A stretch of DNA of 64,000 nucleotides from Paragonimus westermani. Its lineage: Eukaryota; Platyhelminthes; Trematoda; Plagiorchiida; Troglotrematidae. Positions 39,165-49,960 of the stretch are shown piece after piece. The notes beneath the pieces were generated by a model. The model did no database searches and was not told the DNA's origin. It saw only the letters and a program-made list of their open reading frames with translations. Positions within the stretch are counted from its first letter, which is position 1. Every line of letters starts with the position of its first letter. Made by a program: the position numbers and the translations under genes. Where the stretch lies: the NCBI GenBank assembly GCA_008508345.1, contig QNGE01003032.1:31693-95692 (forward strand). The letters run 5' to 3'.

Positions 39165-42100
39165 ATGTCCAAGTTTCGCAACTTTGTTCTGCTCACAAAC
39201 CCTCAGCCACAATTTTTGTTTACTCTACTCTTACTGTTCTTCATCAAATCCAACATAAACGGTCAGCTTTTTCGTTCGCAAAAATCCTCTCGGTCGCCTA
39301 AATCCACTTCGGAATACTACAGAGTGAATTTCGTGTTACCGGACGAGCTTCCAGCCGATCATTTCATAGGGAACATACCCACACAGCTTCCGAACTTTCC
39401 TCTGAGCAGTGGTGTGGATTTGACAGTTAGTACGACTGTGCTGGATTCCACTGGACTGGCGCCACGCCTACTGCGTGCATCTGATACTGGTGATTTATTC
39501 ACTCAGGCTGCAATTGATAGAGACGATCCAGACCAAATTTGTGGCCCTCTGAACTGCTGCAAACTAATTGTGTGTAATTTGACAGTGAGTGTTTTATTTA
39601 TTCATCCCCACTGGAAAACAATCATCGTTCACGTAAATTTACAATTTCACGATTCCAACGATAACACACCCACATTTCCGCAACCGATATTCTCACTGTG
39701 GATTCCCGAGGATAACGGATTACAATTAGTTTCAGCTTCCACCCAACTAGATGTGCCTAGACAAAGGTACGACTTGCCTTCAGCCTGTGACGCCGACTCA
39801 GATCCCAACGGTCTGGTTACCTACAAATTGACAGGTAATTACCTGGCGAAAACCACATTTCAATTGAACAGTAATATCTCATCAGGTCACCTTAGTATCA
39901 ATGTACGATCAGGTGTCTTTCTGGACTACGACCAGTGGACTGAACGCATATTTAAGCTGACACTAGAAGCAATCGATGGTGGACAGCCAGCTTTAACGGG
40001 ACACATGTTGCTTATAATTCATCTCACGGATTTAAATGACAGTCCGCCTGTATTTGATAAGCAGACTGACTCAATACACATTGCAGAGAATACAATGTAC
40101 AAAGCACCCATTTACGTAGTCCATGCTTCGGATGCAGATTCTGAAGATAATGCACTTGTGCGCTATTCTATGGAAGCGGCTTTGGCGGCTTTGCCTAATT
40201 CACTTGCGAAACACTTTTCCTTTCATCCTGTCACTGGTGAGTTATATCTGCACCAAATGTTAGACTACGAACAGTATGAGCAGCGACATATTGATCTGCA
40301 ATTTGTCGCTTATGATGCCGGCAACCCACCTCTGTCTTCCACCATGAAACTTACGATCTATGTGCGTGATATGAATGACAATGCACCACAACTTGTTGTG
40401 CAATTAAATCAGACAATTTTGGAAAACAGTGTTCCGAATCAGTTAGCGCTACGTTTGAGTGTTCGTGATTTGGACGAAGTTTCTATGCATTCTGTTCACT
40501 GCGACCCGAATCCATATCAAACTGTACCGCTACGTTTCGAGAAGTCCATAGACAACATTACCTTCAGCTTATACACGACGGACAGCGTTGATTACGAACA
40601 GTATCCAAGACTGCATTATGAAATTGCATGTGTCGATTCTGCTGAGCATAAACAGATAAGAAGATTTAACCTAACCGTTGCAATCAAAGACGTTAACGAT
40701 AACATTCCCGTTTTTCGATTCCCGATTCCTAATCCCAGTAAGCAGTACAACGTGACTATCAGCGAAAGTGAACCGGTAAATAAACTCATCCTGATTGTGA
40801 CTGCTGACGATGCCGACAGTAATGAATATGGTCGCGTTACGTATCGGTTAACGGATCTGAATTCAATACAACAGAGTGTCGTTACACACCACAGTACAAC
40901 ACAAAATTGTTCCCACCCATGCTTCCGAGACTACTTCAACATTGATAAGGAGACCGGCAGTTTGTTCCTCACAAGGATCCTGGACTATGAATTAGTCAAC
41001 ACGTTTGTTTTTGCGGTGCTGGCGGTCGATAATCCCTATGGTGAGGAAACCAAGAAAAATAGCGCAACTGCAACGATTCACGTTCAGGTGCTGGATGTAA
41101 ATGACAATGCCCCCATTTTAAGCAGTCCAAAAACGCTTACAGTTGTGGAACACGTACCCGTCGGCACAACGGTCGGAAGTGTGTGGTTCACTGATATGGA
41201 TACTGGACAAGGAGGTAAAGTTGAAATTCGTGGCTTACTGCCAACCAGTCTGCAGGATGGACAGTCAGAGTTGAACGACGGTCTGCTAATAAACAGCAGG
41301 GAAATGTCGGATATACACCAGTATTTTAAGCTTACAGAAACAGGACTTATAGTAACTACACGTGCAATTGATCGAGAGAAAACTTCCACTTTTCGGCTAC
41401 GGATTTTAGCGGTCGACAATGATGACAGAATGCAAATGAAAACTACTGCTACAGTCACTATAAACGTGATTGATATTAATGATAATGCACCTGTAATTTT
41501 GCATCCTTCACCCAACTCAACTTTATCTTACATTCCAGTTAAGGTTGATGTGAGTCACAAAATTGCCGTGCTATTAAAAAACACTTCTAAACTTCCACAT
41601 CAGTCTGTAGTCTACTCAGATCAACTGGTTAAGTCCCTTTCATACAAGCCTGAAGAGACGCAAGCAATTATTTCCGGATATGTAACTAGCCCCATTGTGC
41701 AACAGGTAAAGGCATATGATGTTGATGAAGGCCAAAACGCTGAGCTAACATTCAAAATGATAGAAGAATGTAACGGATCTGATCTGTTTCACATAGATTC
41801 CAATACTGGTACAATACGCTTTCAACCTAGCTTGCTTGTCGAGCACTGGAATCTACCAGCCCAAACGAAAATACTTTGGAACCCGCCATCTGGTGTGTAC
41901 CGTATGTGTGTTCAAGCAGTAGACCAGGGTGAACCGTCTTTGAGTAGTAGCGTCCATTTTTGGTTGAAAGTTGTTGAACCTATTTCAAAATCCATTGCCA
42001 AGGGAGCGTGGCCTGCTGACTCATCTGAATTCAGCCAAGTTTTATTCAAGGGGAACGCTGTTAACGGTACGAATTTTAACGACACCCACTCTCTTGAAGG

Positions 42101-42905
42101 CTTGTACTCCGCGTCTAAATATATTATACAGGATCATTGGGACATGTCAGATGTGAATCTTAGCAACGTAGTTATTTCCTTGTTGGTGGCCATTTTTGCA
42201 ATCACGTTTGTCTGTGCCCTAACTGCAGCCATTCTGTGGGCTCATTCCAAACATCGCAAGCGACAGCTTCCCACACGATACGAAACGCGAAATATTGGCC
42301 GTGCCGTTTATGTTGAGGGTGCCAAATGGACTATGCACATGAAGCAGCTTGAACCCTTAAAAGTCGCAACATCAGAAGGAGAAATCGGTGCACTTGTGTG
42401 CCATGAGGAGAATACAAAGTCAGAAACGGTTGGAGAAGTTGTGGGTGAATCCGTCTGTAAAGAAAGAAACGTAGGATTTGTCGAAACAGCTGTCGGCGAT
42501 TGGGGTGGCCCTTTTGCACTACTTGTATCCGGGAATAATCAGTTGGTAAACTCAATCGATAGCCTTGAACGACGTGAGGAAGCGACTAGCAATCACAATA
42601 AACGTAAACATTCATGCGGCCTTGCAACGTTAACTACCACATTCTGTGATTTGATTCCACACACCGAAAATCTGTCTAATTGGGAAACACGTGTTCACAA
42701 ACAGACAGAAACACATTGTCCTCTGGACAGCAATGCAATAAGAATGATGCACAAAATTACGCGTTCTCCCTCCGGCTCCAGTACCATCAACAAAACCAGC
42801 GGATGGATGAAGACGATAGATTCTAAATGCGATCAAGTGTGTACGAACAGTGTCTTGGAAGCTAGTCTCACACATATGTCGTATCCGGTAAGTCTGTCAT
42901 CTTAA
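39165..42905 (+). CDS. delta-protocadherin-like cell-adhesion receptor, seven cadherin repeats, large exon
   Basis: This is a single-pass adhesion receptor expected at the cell surface, mediating calcium-dependent, probably homophilic contacts. The frame is open after an in-frame TAG at 39108-39110, and the first ATG is at 39165, giving 1246 residues. Residues 1-33 form a signal peptide with a hydrophobic core near 17-27. Calcium-binding DxNDN-type motifs end repeats 1-6 at residues 163, 289 (DLNDS), 402, 509, 644 and 770; a seventh repeat without the terminal motif runs to about 938. Repeat 1 has the protocadherin CX5C pair (C126/C132) after IDRDD. The membrane helix spans about 1002-1025, followed by HSKHRKR and a 221-residue Ser/Thr-rich tail. 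Seven repeats plus the CX5C loop resemble the delta-1 protocadherins. No beta-catenin-binding region or RRVTF phosphatase motif was recognised. A donor-like GTAAGT at 42888 may end the exon, so the last five residues could be read-through. Family assignment is secure; subgroup is inferred. Confidence 0.95.
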   Translation: MSKFRNFVLLTNPQPQFLFTLLLLFFIKSNINGQLFRSQKSSRSPKSTSEYYRVNFVLPDELPADHFIGNIPTQLPNFPLSSGVDLTVSTTVLDSTGLAPRLLRASDTGDLFTQAAIDRDDPDQICGPLNCCKLIVCNLTVSVLFIHPHWKTIIVHVNLQFHDSNDNTPTFPQPIFSLWIPEDNGLQLVSASTQLDVPRQRYDLPSACDADSDPNGLVTYKLTGNYLAKTTFQLNSNISSGHLSINVRSGVFLDYDQWTERIFKLTLEAIDGGQPALTGHMLLIIHLTDLNDSPPVFDKQTDSIHIAENTMYKAPIYVVHASDADSEDNALVRYSMEAALAALPNSLAKHFSFHPVTGELYLHQMLDYEQYEQRHIDLQFVAYDAGNPPLSSTMKLTIYVRDMNDNAPQLVVQLNQTILENSVPNQLALRLSVRDLDEVSMHSVHCDPNPYQTVPLRFEKSIDNITFSLYTTDSVDYEQYPRLHYEIACVDSAEHKQIRRFNLTVAIKDVNDNIPVFRFPIPNPSKQYNVTISESEPVNKLILIVTADDADSNEYGRVTYRLTDLNSIQQSVVTHHSTTQNCSHPCFRDYFNIDKETGSLFLTRILDYELVNTFVFAVLAVDNPYGEETKKNSATATIHVQVLDVNDNAPILSSPKTLTVVEHVPVGTTVGSVWFTDMDTGQGGKVEIRGLLPTSLQDGQSELNDGLLINSREMSDIHQYFKLTETGLIVTTRAIDREKTSTFRLRILAVDNDDRMQMKTTATVTINVIDINDNAPVILHPSPNSTLSYIPVKVDVSHKIAVLLKNTSKLPHQSVVYSDQLVKSLSYKPEETQAIISGYVTSPIVQQVKAYDVDEGQNAELTFKMIEECNGSDLFHIDSNTGTIRFQPSLLVEHWNLPAQTKILWNPPSGVYRMCVQAVDQGEPSLSSSVHFWLKVVEPISKSIAKGAWPADSSEFSQVLFKGNAVNGTNFNDTHSLEGLYSASKYIIQDHWDMSDVNLSNVVISLLVAIFAITFVCALTAAILWAHSKHRKRQLPTRYETRNIGRAVYVEGAKWTMHMKQLEPLKVATSEGEIGALVCHEENTKSETVGEVVGESVCKERNVGFVETAVGDWGGPFALLVSGNNQLVNSIDSLERREEATSNHNKRKHSCGLATLTTTFCDLIPHTENLSNWETRVHKQTETHCPLDSNAIRMMHKITRSPSGSSTINKTSGWMKTIDSKCDQVCTNSVLEASLTHMSYPVSLSS
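42888..42893 (+). promoter_or_regulatory. candidate 5' splice site (GTAAGT) near the protocadherin stop
   Basis: The sequence TATCCG|GTAAGT matches the metazoan donor consensus at all six intronic positions. It lies exactly on a codon boundary (phase 0), after residue 1241, and the frame continues only five codons (VSLSS) before TAA. The match is seen directly; its use is inferred. If it is used, the protein continues in an unseen downstream exon; if not, the tail ends here. Confidence 0.5.
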
Positions 42906-43996
42906 CGTTACTTGTCATTATTCAACAACAACGAACTTTTTTTAAACAATCAGTCACTTTATACTATCTGAGCAGAATAATACTGTACTGTATAAATTCG
43001 CGTCACACACTCTCGTCACTAACAAGCATATGACAAGCAAGGAAGGGAAAACAACAGGAATTAGACGAAGCGTTGGTACCAGTTTGGCCGAACCATGAAT
43101 GACAATTATAGTTGAACTTGCAACAAACCACTAATGGCAGTCAGTTGTTTCTGAGCGCATACAGCGGGCTGTTGATGGCTGATCAAGTCTTCGACACACT
43201 TGAGAATTTGTTAAATGTGAACATTCATTTGGACAAAAAACGGAAACAATGTTGAAGCTATGGCTTGTAGTCATTACGTGCCTTGTAGGCGATGGTGAGC
43301 GACGAGGAGTTACATCCTCATCTGTCCCCTGACTGTTGTATTTAAGAGCCTTGTTCAGTTAACAATGGATATGACAGATGAACCAGGTTGTTGAAGCGCA
43401 ATAATTTAATTGGAAAGAGTGCAGGGTATCGCAAATCAAAATGTTACGATGAAATATCACGTCGAGAGTGATACATTGTGCATTTTTCCCTGTCTGACAA
43501 AAAACGTTTTGACAGTGACGGTGACTAGAGCTAGAGATGTAATTTACTTTTCTCAGCTCAAAAAATAGGAAACAGAGATTTTACTGTGTTACACCAGAAA
43601 ACCGCAGTCCCAACTTACAGACCGACATCTAAACCATCGTGTGCGGAGCAATTAACCAAATGAAGAGATTTGAGAGTCAGTGAATTGATGACAAACGGAA
43701 AGATTGGCAAAGAGGATAAACGATTAATCACGTCTACCATCTGGTGGTTTTCAACTGTTTGAAATAATTTGATCAAACAGTGTGGTAACAAAGTGCATCC
43801 TTAGAACATTCTCAGATAAGAGCTATTGATCAGATGGAAAACGTTTAACAGACTCGATGAAATTATCATCGAAAAAAGTTGGTTTGATTAAAACCGTGCG
43901 TCACAATACAGTTGAATATATAAACATCGGAATTTTTCAAAGTTCATGGGATGCGCGAAGAAAATTGGTGAAAACTTGAACCTTTTCATTTGCGGT

Positions 43997-44006
43997 AATA
44001 AATAAA
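43997..44006 (+). promoter_or_regulatory. two overlapping AATAAA polyadenylation signals
   Basis: AATAAA occurs at 43997-44002 and again at 44001-44006, about 1.1 kb after the protocadherin stop. I noticed no earlier canonical AATAAA in between. They would suit a read-through transcript ending in this exon, but the motif is common by chance in A+T-rich DNA. Confidence 0.25.
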
Positions 44007-47000
44007 CAGTCGTTAGTAAGTTACAAAATGACTTGAGTAGCCACATCTTGGAAAGCTATCACGACACAGCTAAAACCACGGATTTGAGACAGATGTGTTC
44101 CAGTCATACTAGACAGTCGATTACAAACAAATGACTTCTATCGTCTCTCACCATGCTAATATGGTTAGGAAAAGCATCAGAACCCTAAACTTTGGTCAAC
44201 TCAGAGTGACTAATAAGGGAAGCAACTTGAAGTGGTCTCTTTTGGGAATGCTAAGTCCAGCATAGTCTATAAGAAAAACGTTATTGGAAAACATATCACT
44301 GCGTTGAAAACAAAATATTCACTTCTTGTAATATGCCACTATGATAACACTGGGAGTAAAGTTTATACATTCATTCTAAATGATCTACAGTTTTTGATAT
44401 GTAAACGCAGTCTCTTTTCCCTTACCATACTGTCACCAGCAGAGCAAATGAGTTAATTGCAAGGATGTCCTTTTCATGCATACTTTGGGTTAGCGCCTGT
44501 AATACCGGTTATGTATAATGCAGATATACAACATCCCTGATTAACTACTTTCCTTCTAGATGTATTACTAAGTGTTCTGATGTCATAGTCCTTGGGTGGA
44601 TATGATAATCTGAGTCCAATCTGGTCATACTAGTAAAGATATTACATTGAAGTTTGTGTTGTATTACCGATTGACAGGGGTTACAATTTTAGACCTCACA
44701 AAGTCTTCAGTGGGAAGCCACTTCCTGGGGTATATATATTCAAGTAAATTGCTTGAAAAAGACGCCATTTCTCTTCAGTTGCATTTTCTACTCGTAACTT
44801 TCGCCGGTGGAATCAGTCAACGTGCAGCTGCATTTAAGCACTCATTAAAATTTAACAAGCCCTAACCAAGCTAATATAAAAAACTTGCCCAACCCATTAT
44901 TATGGTCACCTTTCTGAGTGTGTTAAGTCTATTTCAGTATTCTGAGCACTGTCTCTACAATCTATCCACAATATCACGTTCTCTATAAGCAATAAGGTGA
45001 GAAGCATTATCATTTACTTATACCTCAGCTTACTGTGTAAAGTTTTTCCGAAAAGTTTGTTAAAAATTTTCTTCGAAATGTTTAATCCAGACTGTCGGAA
45101 CTGTTTTAAAGTTAGAAACTTCCGGTCCACTTCGTTTCTACCGACAAGCGCACGTCACTGACAAAAATAAGTCTTTGAAATGTTGAAAAAATTTGCAACC
45201 AATATGCTATCTACCCATATTTTGTTTTCTGTCTGCCTATTGCACACCGCTGAGATCTGACAGTATGTAGTGGTATGTTTTTTAAATTCAGTTGCGCAGT
45301 TCAAGTGGACTGTTTCAAGATATGTGAAACAAGAGTGTGAGTACTCCATGAATCACATTTGCTTCAAGCGTTTCGTTGCCTTGATCATTACCTAGCCGTG
45401 AATACTATATGTTGAATTTTAGGCAGTCGCAGCGCAGCGTTAGAAGTTGGACAAGCAAAGTAGGTCTTAAGAATGTCCCTGAGTCATCTTGTTTCTGGGG
45501 CAAACAAAGTTGTTTTAAGGGTCTGCAATAAGTGTGGCTTCCTTAGTGAGTGTTTCTACAAAAAATACCGAAGGGCAAGCATTAAATACGTTACCGTTAA
45601 TCAAACTATCAAATGACTTCAACGCTCATTGATGAAATTCGATTTACAGATCAATCCATTAGGGTCACAGAAATACATGACGAGGATATAAAACGGCGTT
45701 GATGTTTTGAAACCATCGCAAGGAATGAAACCGCCAGCCGTTCTTTAATAATAAACAAATGAGTTGGAAAATTCAAATCTAAGTGATCTTACGAGCAACC
45801 ACAATATCGATCACAGAAATTTCTGGAATAGCTATCCAGACGTTATTCACTTTTAGTAATTTGTCAGCATTATGCAACAGGTCGCAGCTTTGGCAATAAG
45901 ATAAATTCCCCTAAGAAATGAGTGAGTGATTCAGAAATTGTGACTGCATTACTCAAGCGAAGGAACTGGTCACGTTGTTTTCATACGTACCGCACACAGT
46001 GAACGACTGTCTTCTGGCACCACCTAGTAAGAGTGTGAACTCAAACGACAATCGTCGTCATTGACGGTGACGTGAGTTAACCGGTAGATGATACGAATGT
46101 AAAAGTATTGTAAAGGTAGCCGTTTTGTTGTAACCGCTACCAATCCATGCAGGTAGATGTTTCTTGATTTTTTTAAGTGCACTTGTAGTCGTGTTGCTTA
46201 AATACATGGCCGGATAATAACAAGAGAACATACTGCCCTTGACTGGCAATGGGCTGGCACCTGTTCTTTCAGATCCACGTTGACTGTTCAACAACAAATC
46301 GAACAACAGTGTTGGTCGATTTGATAGCTTGTGTTGACAATTCGCCGAACTGGGTAATTGAATTCTAAACGCTACATCGATCATGATACAAAAGACACCA
46401 GTAATTGAAAGCACGAGCTTTTACAGCTGATGTCAGACATTTAAGCTTATATTTTCTTTAGGTAATACTAATTTCACTACAATGAACGATGAAACGGTTT
46501 CAAACGGTACACAATACCTAGACTTACAGTGAAAAATCCTCTTTTAATCATTTCTGATATTAATTCAGTTTGACGACCGAAGAAGTTCACTGGAACGTTA
46601 ACAGCATGATAAAGACAACGATTGATTGGTTAGGATGTTATAACAAATTGAATTGAAAAAAATATTCAACAAAGTGAAGTTATCAGCCGCAAGGCATTGC
46701 TAAGTACGCATATCATAAAGCGTCTCTTAATAAAAGGTCTCACTTGTATGTTCCCCTGGAACATCCTGGCAATGAAATCCAGTATTTCTTCGGTGACCTC
46801 TCCAGAGTAGGACATGGTTGTCATGTTGGTGAGAAAAATGTTCTGATTCTGCTTCTTCAAAATTGTTCACAAAAATGAAGTTTCACGTAATTTTTATTCC
46901 ACCACCTAGCCTCTGTTACATTCTCCTTTCTGCTCTCTCACAGACTCAGTTATTAAGCTAAAGTGATCTAATCGCATCCTCTTCTAAGCTACTCGTTAAT

Positions 47001-49883
47001 GGCAGGAAAGTCCGCATTCTGCAAAGAAAGAACGATATTTTTGGATTTGGTGAAGTGACACGGATAACCTACAGGCAGTAAAGCGGTAGTCTGTTGAGAG
47101 CTCTATGTACTCATTGCCTTCTACACTTTCTCTTCAAAGAGATTCGATAGAAATAAGCTCATTGAAAACCCCATCAAGTCCTATAAGACTCCTTGTTGTT
47201 TCTAGTTCTCAAGCTGATCGTACAATACGAAATCTTCCCAATAAGTTTTATGATTTCCAACGCAACCTCTCGTTGATTCGATGTTATTGTAGACAAAGTC
47301 TACTCTTCCTGATAAGAAAACATGAGAGACTAATGAATTACCGTAAAAGAAAACTTATATGAAGTTACCCCACGAGCCAAACTGGAAATACTTTCGCGCT
47401 AACTACGGGCACAAAGCAATGAACCTATAGGTTCCCCTGTTTTGACTGGTCACCGCATCATCGTGCAACGGAGTTCGTAAAACCTATTAAGGATCATTGT
47501 TAGATGACTGTGTTTCTTGCAATACTCTGCAAAACTCCTGCAACCAAAGTTTAACTGAGCCATGTGTTCAACTTTATTCAGATTTTGCTGATGTTAGAGC
47601 TTATTGATATATGAATGCACCGGACCCTCAGTGTTCCCTAGTCCCGCACGTTCACCACTAGTTGATAGCAATTGTTTCATTCTGAATGATAGATTTGCTT
47701 GATTCCGCAGTAACATATCAGTACCTTCATTTGCTTGGTTTAACTAGATTTCATCTAACAATATCAGTTCCATCAAAACAATCAGATACCTCAGTATTAC
47801 CAACTTTGTAGGCTGACTGGGAATGATAGTACTGAAAGCAACAAAACATTCCAGAGGGTCAACGAAAACATTCAGCTCAGCAAATCTGACATAGTGACAC
47901 AACCACGTTTTGAATCAGTCGTTCCTACTGTTGCACAACCAAATATGTAACAGACTCAACCACATCTGCATCTAGGCTAATCAGTAAGCGTTGATCCTCA
48001 AGGTTTTGAAATTCAATCAACATAACAGTTACTATTTCGATACTCGCAATTCTCCAAACCAATAGTCTTAATGCCATAGATTTTTCTACAACGTTGTATC
48101 TGTTCACCCTTAATGACTCTAAAACCGCATTCTGGTCAGAGCCGAACCCACCATTGTTTGTTCTTAAACCCCGATCATTTACTGCCAAAAGAAATTCCAT
48201 TCTTGTCCATTACTTTCATGGGGACGACCGAAATCGCCTTGTTACGTGTTTGCTCATGTCGTGTACCCTTGCACAGCTGTATACTACATGTGTGTGACCC
48301 AGTTCACTTGTTGAAATGATATGTTTTATGTTCAGCTAGTAGCTACTCAGATGTTTTAGTTCTGTCATGTGTGCTTGTGAAAAAATATGTGTGATGCCCG
48401 AGGAAAAATTTATTCTGAAGCATTTTTTGAAATGTATTGCATAACAACATGTGAACTAACCAAAATTATAGATTTATCGAAGGTAAATACGAATCAGTGT
48501 CTAGTTGAAGTCCAACTGTAAATCGCTTCTTACACATTCAATTTGTTTAGAAAAAGTTAATTGCAACATACTTTGCTACCATTAAATGTAAACCTGAAGC
48601 CACGCATGAAGTTTATCCTTACAGACTGTTTTTTTATGTAAATATGAAAACATAGAAGAGCTGTCGTAATGCACGTTACACACTTGTCGGTTGGGTTAAC
48701 AGCCTACGGTGACCAAGACAACCATTCTTCTCTGATCTACCCAACACTAGGTGTATGCAGCGACTGATATTTTTCTTGTGTAAGTTTCTGCTGTCATCTG
48801 GCTGCATTGTTCTACGCTGGACGTGTGTTTGTCCCACTGCCAAGTTCACGCTTCACATGGCTGGTTAAGTTATGCTAGCCCATCAGCTGGTGACGCTATG
48901 CGGTAGCAGAACTTGGCAAACGTTGAGAAAACAGTGCCGATCATACAAGCTTCATCGTGAACAGATTCGTTGGCTATCATATCAAGTAAAACACAGTTAT
49001 CTGAAAACGAAATCGCCTGTGGCGGCACAAGGCAATTAAAACATTTTCCGTGATCCCGGTTCTATGGGTAAAAACCGTGATTGTATGTGAGGTTCATTTG
49101 GTACACCTGCTTCCTGTAATTACGTGCAACTGAAGGTAGTTGAATCAAGATTTGTTAAGCAAACTTGGTTATTCATATGTGGAAGATAGCCTCAAAATTT
49201 CCAGATAATTTCGACTTACCTTAAGGTCAGTGCTCCAGACTGAACGGAAACTAAGCTTGTATGGCAGAAGGAATGACTGACGTCTAGGTGTGTCACGGCT
49301 GCGTGAAAATTGCACCTGCTGCAGCCATTTGAACCATAGTGTTTATCGCCGCTCACTCTAAAAATTGTTAATGATCTTGGTGCGGACTGGATATGAGTAC
49401 AGTGCTTTCAAACGCTCGTTACCTTTATCGCTGGCCTACGTGCTTCCTTGGCTGTTGAGTAAACAAGAAAAACATTTCTGCATTTGTCTGCTACAGTCCA
49501 ATATTTACTGATTTCGATTTCGTTACACTTATGTTCGGTTCGAGAATTTATGTAGTATACATCACGGACGACCAGTTCGTCATCAAGAACTGCACAGTAA
49601 CGACCACTTCTGCATTACACATGCTTTTACGGAATTAGTTGCACGCCTATCAAATTAACAAAACTTGCGATTGACAGAATGCCTTCTACAACAATTTGGC
49701 TCGCTTCATCAAGCATCCATTGTTTTAATTAATTGCACATCACAAGTCTTTTAGTTTTGTGAATAAAGTAACGAAAAAAAGACGATGGCTTAAATTCAGA
49801 TCTGGTAAACTATTATGCAATTCACCTTACCGAATGACTTCAATTATTAACCCCTATATCCTAGAAGATGAATATTAATATAC

Positions 49884-49960
49884 CGGCAGATAGACTGCAT
49901 CTGGTAGAGCGCAGGTAATCAAGTGAACGGTCACTGGTTAGTGTCTTTAAATCAAACATT
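49884..49960 (+). repeat. tRNA-like relic (weak)
   Basis: CTGGTAGAGCGCAGG at 49901-49915 resembles the D-loop and 3' D-stem of many tRNAs, and GTCTTTAAATC at 49942-49952 lies at about the right distance to be a decayed B-box. Stems are not restored by any pairing I could find. It is weaker than the relic at 55233. Confidence 0.2.

Noticed and set aside
39083..39301. 72-codon plus-strand frame overlapping the protocadherin start
   Set aside because: It is in a different frame over the signal-peptide region and ends early; no independent support.
41084..41515. 143-codon open frame on the minus strand
   Set aside because: It is the antisense of the protocadherin repeats; its Ser/Ile/Val-rich translation mirrors the DxNDNAP coding on the plus strand.
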